Source of the DNA: Bradyrhizobium sp. CCGE-LA001
GTDB lineage: Bacteria; Pseudomonadota; Alphaproteobacteria; Rhizobiales; Xanthobacteraceae
Length of the DNA stretch: 64,000 bases
Assembly: GCF_000296215.2 (NCBI RefSeq)
Contig: NZ_CP013949.1
Span: 7,309,501-7,373,500 of the forward strand
Direction: 5' to 3'
The translations under genes and the position numbers were made by a program. The notes below the pieces were generated by a model. It searched no databases, was not told the DNA's origin, and saw only the letters and a list, made by a program, of their open reading frames with translations. Below, piece after piece: positions 55,961 to 64,000 of the stretch. Within the stretch, counting starts at the first letter, position 1. Every line of letters begins with the position of its first letter.

Positions 55961-57433
55961 GTGGCCGGATCGCAATGGAGTTTCGAGAGCGCCGTCGAGC
56001 TGTCGACTGCGCTGACGGCAAAGAAAGTTTCCGCGGTCGAGCTCACCCGGGACGCGATCGGCCGCATCGAACGGCACGACGGTAAGATCAACGCGATCTG
56101 CGTTCGCGATTTCGATCGCGCGCTCGCTGCAGCACGCGATGCGGATGTCGCACTGGCGCGCGGCGAGCGGAAGCCGCTGCTCGGCCTGCCCTTGACGATC
56201 AAGGAATCCTTCAACATCGCAGGCCTGCCGACGACCTGGGGATTCGTTCCGCAGAAGAACTTCAAGCCTGCCGAAGACGCGCTGCCGGTGGCGCGGATCA
56301 AGCAGGCGGGCGGCGTGATCCTCGGCAAGACCAACGTCCCGGTCGGCCTCGGCGATTGGCAGAGCTACAACGACATCTACGGCACCACGAACAACCCGTA
56401 TGACCTCGGCCGCACGCCGGGGGGATCGTCCGGGGGATCGTCGGCGGCCCTCGCCGCGGGCTATTGCGCGCTCGCCACCGGCTCCGACATCGGCGGCTCG
56501 CTGCGCGTACCGGCGTTTCATTGCGGCATCTTCGCCCACAAGCCAACCATCAATCTCTGCGCAGCGCGCGGCGAGACGCCGCCGCCGTTTCCGGCCATTC
56601 CGCGCGAGGGCGATCTCGCCGTCATCGGTCCGATGGCGCGCACGGCAGCGGATCTGTCTCTGCTGCTCGACGTCATGGCTGGACCGGATCCGCTCGAAGC
56701 CGGGGTCGCCTACAAGCTCGATCTGCCGGCGGCACGGCATCAGACACTGCGCGATTTCCGTGTTCTCTTGATCGAGAGCCACCCGCTGCTGCCGACCGAC
56801 CGGGACGTGCGCGGCGCGATCGACACGCTCGCGACCGATCTTTCGAAGGCCGGCGTGACGGTCGCGCGTGAGAGCCCGCTGCTGCCAGACTTCGCCGAGA
56901 CGTCCCGGCTGTACATGCGCATGCTGCTGGGCTTCCTCGGCGCGTTCTTCCTGCCGGAGGAGCTTGCGGACGTGCAGGCCCGGGCGAGCCGATTGTCGCC
57001 GGAGGACCGCAGCCTCAGTGCAGAGCGACTGCGGGGGGCGACCGAAAGCCACCGCGCCTGGGTGCTCGACGCCGGTGCCCGCGCCGGCCTGCGCGCGCAA
57101 TGGCGCGCGCTATTCAAGCGTTTCGATGCGGTGATCTGCCCAATCATGCCAACGCCGGCGTTTCCGCATGATCATTCGCCGGAGCAGCGCCTGCGAACGA
57201 TCGGCATCGACGGCAAGGACTATCCCTATTCCGACCAACTCGCCTGGCCGGGCATTGCGACGCTTCCGGGCCTGCCGGCAACGGCCGTTCCGCTCGGCCT
57301 GTCGAAAGACGGCCTGCCGATCGGCGTGCAGATCGTCGGCCCCTTTCTCGAGGACAGGACGCCGCTCAAGCTTGCCGAGCTGATCGAGCGCGAATTCGGC
57401 GGATTCGTGCCGCCGCCTATGTTTAACGATTAG
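55961..57433 (+). CDS. Amidase signature family protein
   Basis: 490 residues from GTG 55961, with AGGAG seven to eight bases upstream. The Ser-cisSer-Lys triad is visible: Lys81 in LTIKES, and the serine-rich GGSSGGSSAALAAG (about residues 153-166), followed by ATGSDIGGSLRVPA. It should hydrolyse amides or esters; the substrate is not predictable. It has no close operon partner: mbfA ends 205 bases upstream, and the next gene lies 195 bases downstream behind a repeat. Confidence 0.92.
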   Translation: MAGSQWSFESAVELSTALTAKKVSAVELTRDAIGRIERHDGKINAICVRDFDRALAAARDADVALARGERKPLLGLPLTIKESFNIAGLPTTWGFVPQKNFKPAEDALPVARIKQAGGVILGKTNVPVGLGDWQSYNDIYGTTNNPYDLGRTPGGSSGGSSAALAAGYCALATGSDIGGSLRVPAFHCGIFAHKPTINLCAARGETPPPFPAIPREGDLAVIGPMARTAADLSLLLDVMAGPDPLEAGVAYKLDLPAARHQTLRDFRVLLIESHPLLPTDRDVRGAIDTLATDLSKAGVTVARESPLLPDFAETSRLYMRMLLGFLGAFFLPEELADVQARASRLSPEDRSLSAERLRGATESHRAWVLDAGARAGLRAQWRALFKRFDAVICPIMPTPAFPHDHSPEQRLRTIGIDGKDYPYSDQLAWPGIATLPGLPATAVPLGLSKDGLPIGVQIVGPFLEDRTPLKLAELIEREFGGFVPPPMFND

Positions 57434-57449
57434 CGCTCGCCCACGCGTT

Positions 57450-57563
57450 ATTGCGAGGAGCCCGCGACAAAATTGCGAAGCAATTTTGCGCTGGTGCGAC
57501 GAAGCAATCCAGACAGCATCCGCGGAGACATTTCTGGATTGCTTCGCTACGCTCGCAATGACG
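57450..57563. repeat. Palindromic repeat of the CATTGCGAGCGAAGCGAAG family
   Basis: Begins ATTGCGAGGAG and ends GCTACGCTCGCAATGACG. GAAGCAATCCAGA is mirrored by TCTGGATTGCTTC; a further local pair AATTGCGAAGCAATTTT precedes it. A shorter copy lies at 61999-62085. It sits between the amidase stop and the next gene. Confidence 0.7.
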
Positions 57564-57628
57564 GGTCAAGCAACATCGAGATTGCGGATACGCGCTTCGC
57601 GCCCCGGAATAACAGGAGGAGGAACACC

Positions 57629-57982
57629 ATGAGCGACGACCTCGAGCGGCTCACCGCGCTCAACCACGACTATGTCGCCGCCGTGCAGAATTGCGACGTC
57701 AAGCGCTTCGACGAGATCCTGGCGCCGGAGTTCTACTGCTCGAATCCGGACAAGACGCTTGTGAACCGCGCCGCCTTCCTGGAGCAGACGGCGCGGCCGA
57801 TCGCGATCCGCAATCTGCACGCGCACGACGTCAATATCCGCATCATGGGTGACTTCGCCATCATCCACGCCGCAACGAGCTATACGACGGCCGATGGCCA
57901 GCAGGCGACGGGGCGGTACACCGATTGCTGGGCCAAGCAGAACGGCAGATGGCTCGCGGTGTCCGCGCACGTGTCGCGGTGA
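57629..57982 (+). CDS. NTF2/SnoaL-like small protein
   Basis: 117 residues from ATG 57629, with a strong AGGAGGAGG site upstream. The sequence has the cone-fold pattern of NTF2-like/DUF4440 proteins: LNHDYVAAVQNCDVKRFDEIL, then DFAIIHAATSYTTADG and GRYTDCWAKQNGRWLAVSAHVS. Such proteins are often small hydrolases, isomerases or ligand-binding scaffolds. No function can be assigned from context. Confidence 0.82.
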   Translation: MSDDLERLTALNHDYVAAVQNCDVKRFDEILAPEFYCSNPDKTLVNRAAFLEQTARPIAIRNLHAHDVNIRIMGDFAIIHAATSYTTADGQQATGRYTDCWAKQNGRWLAVSAHVSR

Positions 57983-58009
57983 GTGAGCGTATTGCCTCCG
58001 AACCTTCGC

Positions 58010-58115
58010 TGTCATGCCCCGGCTTGACCGGGGCATCCAGTACTCCGCGGCGGCATTTGTGCCAACGAACTACTGCCGCGGCGTACTGGATCGCCCGCCT
58101 GCGCGGGCGATGACG
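58010..58115. repeat. Palindromic repeat of the GTCATGCCCCGG type
   Basis: Starts TGTCATGCCCCGG and ends GCGGGCGATGACG. The inner arms TGCCCCGG/CCGGGGCA, ACTCCGCGGC/GCCGCGGCGT and GCCCGC/GCGGGC can form three hairpins. It lies between two convergent genes and may help end both transcripts. Confidence 0.6.
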
Positions 58116-58127
58116 CCGTCAGTGTGG

Positions 58128-59216
58128 TCAGCTATCGAACACGATGACGCTGCGCAGCGTCTTGCCGGCCTTCATGTTGGCGAAGCCCTCGTTGATCTCG
58201 CTCAGCTTCAGCTTGGCCGAGATCCAGTCCTCCAGGTGCAGCCGGCCGCGCAGGTAGAAATCGACCAGGCGCGGCATGTCGACGCGAAAGTGGTTCGAGC
58301 CCATCGAGGAGCCCTGGATTTTGCGCTCGCGCAGAAAGTCGAAGCCATGCAGCTCGATCTTCTGCCCGAACGGGATCATGCCGACGATGGTGGCGGTGCC
58401 GCCGGACGTCAGCATGCCGAAGGCCTGCTCGGCGGTCTCCTTGCGGCCGAGCACCTCGAAGGAATGATGCACGCCGCCATTGGTGAGGTCGCGCACCTGC
58501 TTGACGACGTCGCCATCGGCAGGATTGATGATGTCGGTCGCGCCCAGCTTGGTCGCGAGCTGGAGCTTGGCCGGATTGGTATCGATGGCGATGATGCGGC
58601 CGGCGCCGGCGATCTGCGCGCCGTTGATCGCGGCCATGCCGACGCCGCCGCAGCCGATCACCGCCACGGTCTCGCCGGCCGTCACCTTGGCCGTATTCAC
58701 CACCGCGCCGTAGCCGGTGATAACGCCGCAGCCGATCAGGGCGGCGAGATCGAGCGGCATTTCTTTACGGATCTTCACGATGGCGTTCTCGTGCACCAGC
58801 ATCTGCTCGGCGAAGGAGGACAGATTGAGGAACTGGTGCAGCTTCTCGGGCCTCGACCACTGCATCCGGTTCGAGACGCCCGGCATCATCTTCACCGTGG
58901 TGTCGGTGCAGAGCACGGTACGGCCCGTGGTGCAGTTGTCGCAGGTGCCGCAGAATACCGACAGGCAGGTGACGACATGATCGCCGGGCTTGACGTAAGT
59001 GACGTCGGAGCCGACCTGCTCGACCACCCCGGCGGATTCGTGTCCAAGCACCGCGGGCAATGGATGCGGGTAAAGTCCTTCCATGAAGTGCAGATCGGAA
59101 TGGCAGAGCCCGGCAACCGATGTGCGGATCAGAACCTCGCGCGGGCCGGGCTTCGGCAGGCTGATGTCCTCGATGACGAGCGGCTGGTTGACTTCATGGA
59201 GGACGGCGGCCTTCAT
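58128..59216 (-). CDS. Zinc-dependent alcohol dehydrogenase
   Basis: 362 residues from ATG 59216, which has GGGGAG upstream. Zn ligands: catalytic Cys in AGLCHSDLH and His in GHESAG, and the structural site CGTCDNCTTGRTVLC. The Rossmann motif is GCGGVGMAA. It should oxidise alcohols or reduce aldehydes with NAD. It lies 43 bases downstream of the acyl-CoA dehydrogenase gene on the same strand, so the two are likely co-transcribed and may act in one catabolic route. Confidence 0.93.
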   Translation of the reverse strand: MKAAVLHEVNQPLVIEDISLPKPGPREVLIRTSVAGLCHSDLHFMEGLYPHPLPAVLGHESAGVVEQVGSDVTYVKPGDHVVTCLSVFCGTCDNCTTGRTVLCTDTTVKMMPGVSNRMQWSRPEKLHQFLNLSSFAEQMLVHENAIVKIRKEMPLDLAALIGCGVITGYGAVVNTAKVTAGETVAVIGCGGVGMAAINGAQIAGAGRIIAIDTNPAKLQLATKLGATDIINPADGDVVKQVRDLTNGGVHHSFEVLGRKETAEQAFGMLTSGGTATIVGMIPFGQKIELHGFDFLRERKIQGSSMGSNHFRVDMPRLVDFYLRGRLHLEDWISAKLKLSEINEGFANMKAGKTLRSVIVFDS

Positions 59217-59259
59217 CGAGCACTCCCCGGTGTGTTTTTGCTTGATCGTGAAGTACAGC

Positions 59260-61044
59260 CTACGCCGCCAGAACCAGTTCGCCAACCTCGCTCATGCCGG
59301 CTGAGCTGTCGCCAAGCAGCAGTGCGGCGATCTTCGCCCGCACGGGATTTTCCGTCAGCCGGAACGGATCACCCGGCGACACGCGGTGGTCGACCACGAG
59401 ACGCGACAGCAGCAGCCGGCGCGCATCGCCGCGCATGTCGTGGATGCGGTGTGCCTCCCAGGCGAGCGCGACCGCGCTTGCGACGTGATAGAGCAGGCTG
59501 GTGGCGCGCCGCGCGTCCGCCTCGTTGTCGGCCTTTGACGCGACCTCGCGTGCGAGGCCGACGGCACGATCGACGAGCCCGCGCAGATGGTCGCGCCAGG
59601 CCTGCGGCACGGTCGCGCTGTCGTCGAGCCGGGCATGCAGATCGGCCGCGAGCGCGGATTCGGCACCGTGACGACCGACAGCGCGCCTGAGCGCGTCGAT
59701 CGCGACGATGTTGCCCGTGCCTTCCCAGACCGAGCCGAGATGGGCGTCGCGCAGCAGACGGGGTGTGGCGAATTCCTCGATATAGCCGATGCCGCCGCGC
59801 ATCTCGAGCGCATCGCCGCAGACCTTTCGCGCGTCGCGGGTGGCGCGGAATTTCAGCGTCGGAGTGAGGATGCGCAACAGCGCCGCGGCGTCCTGACTGC
59901 CGGCTTCGGCGCGGTCGAGCGCATCGGCGGTGAGGAAGCTCATCGACAGCGCCTGCTCGACTGGCAGCATGATCTTCAGCATCTGCCGCCGTCCCAGCGG
60001 CAGGTCGATGATACGGCTGCCGAACACCACTCGGTTCCTCGCGACCGTCATCGCGTCGTGATAGGCCCGGCGCATCAGCGCGGTCGACTTGACGCCGTTG
60101 GAGAGCCGCGACGAGTTCACCATCTCGGCCATCTGCACGAAGCCGCGGTCGAGCTTGCCGACGGCATAGGCGATGGCGCCTTCGAACTTGATCTCGCCCG
60201 AGGCCATCGAGCGGGTGCCGAGCTTGTCCTTGAGACGCACGATCCGGTAGTGGTTCTGCGAGCCGTCGTCGAGGAAGCGCGGCATCAGGAACAGCCCGAC
60301 GCCGCGCGTGCCGGGGCCGGCGCCTTCAGGGCGGGCGAGCAGCATCACCACCTTGGCGTCGGCATTCGAGCAGAACCATTTCTCGCCATAGAGGCGCCAA
60401 TGGCCGCCCTCCTGCGCCGCGCGCGTGGTCAACGTGCCGACGTCGGAGCCGCCCTCCTTTTCGGTCATGAACTGGCCGCCCTGCGTCAGCTTGCTCATGT
60501 CTGTCTGTGTGAGACCGTCGAGATACTTCGCCTTCAGCGCCTCGCTGCCGAAATTCGCCAGCAGTTTTGCGCAGCCGTCGGTGACGTTGATCGGGCAGCC
60601 CATGCCGAATTCGGTCTGGTTGAACAGGAAGGTGAAGGCGTGCTTGGCGACAACAGGATATTTGTCAGGCCAGCCCATGATGCCCTTTCGGATCGAGAGC
60701 GCGTGAATGCCGAACTCGCCGAACGCGGCCTTCTCCAGTTCGCGATAGGCCGGATGATATTCGATCCACTGCACGTCGCGGCCGAACTTGTCGCGCTGGT
60801 GCAGAATGGGCGTGTGCCGGTCGGCGAGCCGCGCGCATTCGTCGAGCACGCCGCCGGCGAGTTCGCCGAGACGATCGAGATGCGGCTCGATGTGACGGAA
60901 AAGTCTATCAGGCAGATGGATGCGCAGCAGGTCCGTCAGCGCCGGATCGGCGCGGTAGAAATTCATGCCCGAGGTGTCGGGCGCCAGCAGGCCGGACGGC
61001 TCGGCCGCGACTTTTTCGGGCTGCGCTTGGACCGGCTTGTGCAT
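59260..61044 (-). CDS. Acyl-CoA dehydrogenase, AidB-like
   Basis: 594 residues from ATG 61044. The FAD-binding signature QFMTEKEGGSDVG, then RLYGEKWFCSNADA, LKDKLGTRSMASGEI, and the C-terminal RGGIGYIEEFATPRLLRDA and WEGTGNIVAIDALRR blocks match the AidB-like branch of acyl-CoA dehydrogenases. The extra length over a standard 380-residue enzyme is in the N-terminal 120 residues and the C-terminal helical tail. AidB of E. coli belongs to the adaptive alkylation response, but many relatives are catabolic. The alcohol dehydrogenase gene downstream favours metabolism. Confidence 0.9.
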   Translation of the reverse strand: MHKPVQAQPEKVAAEPSGLLAPDTSGMNFYRADPALTDLLRIHLPDRLFRHIEPHLDRLGELAGGVLDECARLADRHTPILHQRDKFGRDVQWIEYHPAYRELEKAAFGEFGIHALSIRKGIMGWPDKYPVVAKHAFTFLFNQTEFGMGCPINVTDGCAKLLANFGSEALKAKYLDGLTQTDMSKLTQGGQFMTEKEGGSDVGTLTTRAAQEGGHWRLYGEKWFCSNADAKVVMLLARPEGAGPGTRGVGLFLMPRFLDDGSQNHYRIVRLKDKLGTRSMASGEIKFEGAIAYAVGKLDRGFVQMAEMVNSSRLSNGVKSTALMRRAYHDAMTVARNRVVFGSRIIDLPLGRRQMLKIMLPVEQALSMSFLTADALDRAEAGSQDAAALLRILTPTLKFRATRDARKVCGDALEMRGGIGYIEEFATPRLLRDAHLGSVWEGTGNIVAIDALRRAVGRHGAESALAADLHARLDDSATVPQAWRDHLRGLVDRAVGLAREVASKADNEADARRATSLLYHVASAVALAWEAHRIHDMRGDARRLLLSRLVVDHRVSPGDPFRLTENPVRAKIAALLLGDSSAGMSEVGELVLAA

Positions 61045-61276
61045 GATCGTCCTCTTCGTTTCCGTCCGGGGGCAAGTCTTCACTTGTCCAGGCGCTTGCC
61101 GCTTGGGATGATGTCGATCATGCTCCAGCGGCGGACGCGGATAAAGCCGCAAATCGTCAGGGCCGCATGATCGCCGTGCGTGAGCAATTCGCTGTGCGGA
61201 ATTGTGAACGCTCCGGCTGGTTGTCCGCGCGGACCATGCATAGATCAACGGCTCCCCGTCTGCGAGAGATCACGCC

Positions 61277-61978
61277 ATGGAACACCCGAAATACAAGATC
61301 GCGCTCATCGTCGGCGCCGGCGAAGGATTGAGCGCGTCGCTGGCGCGGCTGTTGGCCGCCCAGAATATCCGCGTCGCCCTTGCCGCGCGCAAGATCGAGA
61401 AGCTCGGCGCGCTCTGCACCGCGACCGGCGCCAAGGCCTATGCCTGCAACGCGACGGACCCCGAGGAAGTCGAGCGGCTGTTCGGCCTCGTCGAGCGCGA
61501 GATCGGCACGCCCGATCTCGTCGTCTACAACGCCAGCGGCCGCACCCGCGGACCGTTCGTGGATCTCGTCCCCGCCGATGTGGCGCAGGCGATCGCGGTC
61601 AGCGCCTATGGCGGCTTCCTGGTGGCGCAGCAGGCGGCCAAGCGCATGCTGCCGAACAAGCATGGCGCGATCCTGTTCACCGGGGCCTCGGCCAGCGTGA
61701 AGGGCTATGCTCAGTCGGCATCGTTCGCGATGGGCAAGTTCGCACTGCGCGGGCTGGCGCAGAGCCTCGCACGCGAATTGTCGCCGCAAGGCATCCATGT
61801 CGCGCATTTCGTCATCGACGGCGGCATTCGCAGTGCCGCGCGCACCGAACCCGCGGACAAGCCGGATTCGATGCTCGATCCCGACGCGATCGCAGAGAGC
61901 TATTGGAGCGTGTTGCAGCAGCCGCGCAGCGCCTGGAGCTGGGAGCTGGAGCTGCGGCCCTGGGTGGAGAATTTTTGA
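61277..61978 (+). CDS. SDR-fold protein with Phe in place of the catalytic Tyr
   Basis: 233 residues. The nucleotide motif is VGAGEGLSAS (atypical), NNAG is replaced by YNASG, and the Ser of TGASASVKG is kept. The catalytic tetrad reads F-A-M-G-K where Y-x3-K is expected (ASFAMGKFALRG), so the acid/base Tyr is missing. It is divergent from the acyl-CoA dehydrogenase gene and lies upstream of a crotonase gene. It is probably a non-canonical SDR or a binding protein. Confidence 0.8.
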   Translation: MEHPKYKIALIVGAGEGLSASLARLLAAQNIRVALAARKIEKLGALCTATGAKAYACNATDPEEVERLFGLVEREIGTPDLVVYNASGRTRGPFVDLVPADVAQAIAVSAYGGFLVAQQAAKRMLPNKHGAILFTGASASVKGYAQSASFAMGKFALRGLAQSLARELSPQGIHVAHFVIDGGIRSAARTEPADKPDSMLDPDAIAESYWSVLQQPRSAWSWELELRPWVENF

Positions 61979-61998
61979 GGCGATAAGGCAACAACAAC

Positions 61999-62085
61999 CG
62001 TCATTGCGAGCGAAGCGAAGCAATCCAGAGATGCCTCCGCGGAAGCAGACTGGATTGCTTCGTCGCTTCGCTCCTCGCAATGACG
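61999..62085. repeat. Palindromic repeat of the CATTGCGAGCGAAGCGAAG family
   Basis: CGTCATTGCGAGCGAAGCGA at one end and its inverted version GCTTCGCTCCTCGCAATGACG at the other, with AGCAATCCAG/CTGGATTGCT inside. It lies just 18 bases before the crotonase ATG at 62104, so it could affect that gene's leader. Confidence 0.75.
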
Positions 62086-62103
62086 AAGCTAATGGGAGGC
62101 GAC

Positions 62104-62934
62104 ATGACCACGGAAACCACCATCGACACCGGCACGAACGAACTCCTCTGCGTCATTCGCGACCGCGTCGCAATCATCACGCTGAACCGACCGGAGGCGC
62201 GCAACTCGCTGTCGGATGCGCTGACGCCGGCGCTGCGCACGATGATCCGGAGCTGCGGCGAGAACCCGGATGTCGGCGCGCTGCTGCTCACCGGCGCGGG
62301 CGAAGCCTTCTGCGCCGGCGGCAACGTCAAGGGCATGGGCGAGCATCGCGATCCGAAGAAGCTGGAGATGTCGCTGGAAGAGCGCGTCGCCGATCTGCAG
62401 GAGCGGCAGCGGCTGCTCACGGGCGCGCTGGTGTCGGTGCGCAAGCCGACCATCGCCGCCCTGCCCGGCCCCGCGGTCGGCGCGGGCCTTGCCATCGCCA
62501 TGGCCTGCGACATCCGCATCGCCGCGCAATCGGCCTTCGTCGCCACCGGCTATGCCCGCATCGCGCTCAGCGGCGATTACGGCATCGCCTGGCTGCTCAC
62601 CCGTCTGGTCGGCACCGCGCGAGCGCGCGAATTGATGTTCACCGGCGACCGGGTCGATGCTGCCAGGTGCGAGGCCATCGGCCTCGTCAATCGCGTCGGG
62701 CCTGATGACAAGCTGCAGGCCGAAGCTTTCGCCTTGGCGGGGTCGCTCGCCGCAGGTCCGCGCCTGGCGCTGCGCTACATGAAGGACAATCTCGACGAAG
62801 CCGTGCTGTTCGACTTCGAAACCGCCCGCGACCATGAGGCGGAACGGCTGGTGCGCCTGACCACGACCGCGGATCACAAGGAGGCCGTGCAGGCCTTCAT
62901 CGAGAAGCGCAAGCCGGTGTTCACGGGGAAGTAG
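62104..62934 (+). CDS. Enoyl-CoA hydratase/isomerase (crotonase) family protein
   Basis: 276 residues from ATG 62104, with GGGAGG upstream. The oxyanion-hole elements GAGEAFCAGGNVKGM and GPAVGAGLAIAMACDIRIAA are present. The usual catalytic Glu after the F-x-x-P-E motif is not seen: the corresponding stretch reads FVATGYARIALSGDYG, with an Asp in GDYG. It therefore probably catalyses a crotonase reaction other than standard hydration, or uses other residues. The gene ends just before a terminator that faces it. Confidence 0.9.
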   Translation: MTTETTIDTGTNELLCVIRDRVAIITLNRPEARNSLSDALTPALRTMIRSCGENPDVGALLLTGAGEAFCAGGNVKGMGEHRDPKKLEMSLEERVADLQERQRLLTGALVSVRKPTIAALPGPAVGAGLAIAMACDIRIAAQSAFVATGYARIALSGDYGIAWLLTRLVGTARARELMFTGDRVDAARCEAIGLVNRVGPDDKLQAEAFALAGSLAAGPRLALRYMKDNLDEAVLFDFETARDHEAERLVRLTTTADHKEAVQAFIEKRKPVFTGK

Positions 62935-62941
62935 GCGGCGC

Positions 62942-62981
62942 AAAAAAGAAGCCCGGCGCTGGTTCTCACCAGGCCGGGCTT
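62942..62981 (-). terminator. Rho-independent terminator of the GNAT gene
   Basis: AAGCCCGGC (62949-62957) pairs with GCCGGGCTT (62973-62981), followed on the minus strand by CTTTTTT. It lies just past the stop of the GNAT gene; the crotonase gene converges on it from the other strand. Confidence 0.75.
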
Positions 62982-62990
62982 GCAGTGGTG

Positions 62991-63614
62991 TCAGGCCGAG
63001 GCTGAGGGGCGATCGGCCTGACGGGAAAGGGCGGCGAGGCGCCAGCTCGCACAAGGAATGTCTTTCGGCGCGACGCTGATCTCCTTGTCGAACCGAACCA
63101 GCTTCCAATCGTCGGGATGGTTGACGAACGTGAAGCCGGACTTGCGCGCGAGCGAGATCATGGTCTCGTTGGAGCGCAGCGTGTCGCCGAAGATATGCTC
63201 GGCGCCGAGCGCAGCGGCGCGGCACTCGAGGTTCTTCAGAAGCGCGGTGGCGATGCCGTGGCCTTGCCAGCGGTCGTCGACCGACATGCCGAACTCGACC
63301 GTCGGGGTTTCGGCATGGAGCGCATAGCGCAGCTCGGCGACGATGGTCTCAAAGCCACCGACCATCATGGTCGCGACGACGGTGAAGCGCTCGTGCCCCC
63401 CGACCTCGAGGAAATCGTGCAGCAATCCCTTCGGCAGTTCGCTGATCGCGCCGAAGAAGCGGTTGTAACGCGAGCGGGTCGAGAGCGAGCGGAAATAGTG
63501 CTGGAGCTCGTCGGTGTCGCGCGGCTCGACGAAGCGGACGGTGACGGCGTCACCCTGCCGTGTGCGCAGTGTATCCGAATATTGCGCGAGGTCTTCGAGG
63601 CGAAGCGTGCTCAT
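62991..63614 (-). CDS. GNAT-family N-acetyltransferase
   Basis: 207 residues. The acetyl-CoA-binding motif is RWQGHGIATALLKNLE (R-x2-G-x-G-x-A form), preceded by EFGMSVDD and followed by LRSNETMISLARKSGFTF. The N-terminal half (EPRDTDELQHYFRSLSTRSRYNRFF) resembles the GNAT domain fused to protein-acetylating enzymes of the Pat type, but no nucleotide-binding partner domain is present. The substrate is unknown. A DUF1127 gene lies 68 bases upstream on the same strand. Confidence 0.9.
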   Translation of the reverse strand: MSTLRLEDLAQYSDTLRTRQGDAVTVRFVEPRDTDELQHYFRSLSTRSRYNRFFGAISELPKGLLHDFLEVGGHERFTVVATMMVGGFETIVAELRYALHAETPTVEFGMSVDDRWQGHGIATALLKNLECRAAALGAEHIFGDTLRSNETMISLARKSGFTFVNHPDDWKLVRFDKEISVAPKDIPCASWRLAALSRQADRPSASA

Positions 63615-63682
63615 GACACATGCCGTGGGGAAAGAGGACCGCCGGCGCCCCTGTGCTTAGGCGGCGCCGGCCTGGCGGCCAA

Positions 63683-63886
63683 TCAGGCCCGCCAGAAGGG
63701 CTTTTCGGCCTCATAGGCGACATCGGACCAGGAGAGGCCTACGTCCTGGAGATCCCGGGCCGTCCAGTTGGAGAGCTCGCGCCTGTTGCGATAGCGCTCG
63801 TGCCAGACATGAAGGGTGTCACCGATCTGGTAGAGCAGACCAAGCGCATGATGATTTGTCATCGAATTCTGGGTCAAAATGGACAT
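63683..63886 (-). CDS. DUF1127 (YjiS-like) small protein
   Basis: 67 residues with the DUF1127 signature WHERYRNRRELSNWTARDLQDVGLSWSDV near the C-terminus. Members in alphaproteobacteria affect small-RNA and phosphate or C1 metabolism and RNA turnover; the exact role here is open. It is on the same strand as the GNAT gene 68 bases further on. An upstream start at 63886 is the natural ATG; a second ATG eight codons later is possible. Confidence 0.85.
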   Translation of the reverse strand: MSILTQNSMTNHHALGLLYQIGDTLHVWHERYRNRRELSNWTARDLQDVGLSWSDVAYEAEKPFWRA

Positions 63887-64000
63887 CTTCAGCTCCTTGA
63901 GCTAAGTTGACCGCTAATATCCGCCTTCTGTTGCGCCGCGACAAACGACAATTTGTACCTTTTCGCATGAAATAACGTCATGTATCCTGCTGCCAGATGA

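Overview
The window looks like an alphaproteobacterial, most probably Bradyrhizobium, chromosome interrupted by a large genomic island. This rests on high GC in the right-hand third, an Irr-type iron-control palindrome in front of an mbfA-like gene, DUF1127 and DUF3775 proteins, and several families of palindromic intergenic repeats typical of Bradyrhizobium. The genus is an inference from gene content; no database search was run.

Layout. (1) Bases 1-2239: the C-terminal end of a tyrosine recombinase, a hypothetical gene, an excisionase-like HTH protein, a winged-helix protein and another hypothetical, i.e. the recombination/maintenance end of a mobile element. (2) 2480-5859 (minus): a KAP-family P-loop NTPase whose N-terminal half lies in a second frame, the two frames meeting at a run of six C. 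(3) 6422-13750 (minus): a four-gene operon encoding a DUF2235 lipase-like hydrolase, a membrane patatin, a secreted protein and a membrane protein. (4) 14381-35413 (plus, divergent from 3): a toxin-complex (Tc) locus made of a fused TcB-TcC gene with an unusual C-terminal tail, a giant TcA (about 3,800 residues) and a multi-pass membrane protein. (5) 35746-45803 (minus, visibly lower GC): a compact defence operon, mrr - hsdR - hsdM - hsdS - AAA ATPase - HNH nuclease, the last two resembling Septu PtuA/PtuB. (6) 46253-46329 (minus): an initiator tRNA-fMet whose 3' end faces the island, the probable right boundary. (7) 46850-63886: ordinary chromosomal genes (SDRs, metallo-beta-lactamase-fold hydrolases, FAH hydrolase, GST, epoxide-hydrolase-like protein, mbfA, amidase, alcohol and acyl-CoA dehydrogenases, crotonase, GNAT, DUF1127).

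How the parts may work together. The Tc genes should make a syringe-like toxin: TcA as translocation channel, the BC fusion as a cocoon carrying the cleaved C-terminal effector. That effector has kinase-like motifs (a possible beta3 lysine, D-x-x-P-x-N, then F-D 14 residues after the first Asp), an inference worth testing. The neighbouring membrane lipases and the membrane protein are candidates for release, processing or accessory membrane functions, but no holin, endolysin or type VI structural gene is visible. The defence operon probably protects the host or the element from phage. Left-end att sequence and most of the integrase lie outside the window.
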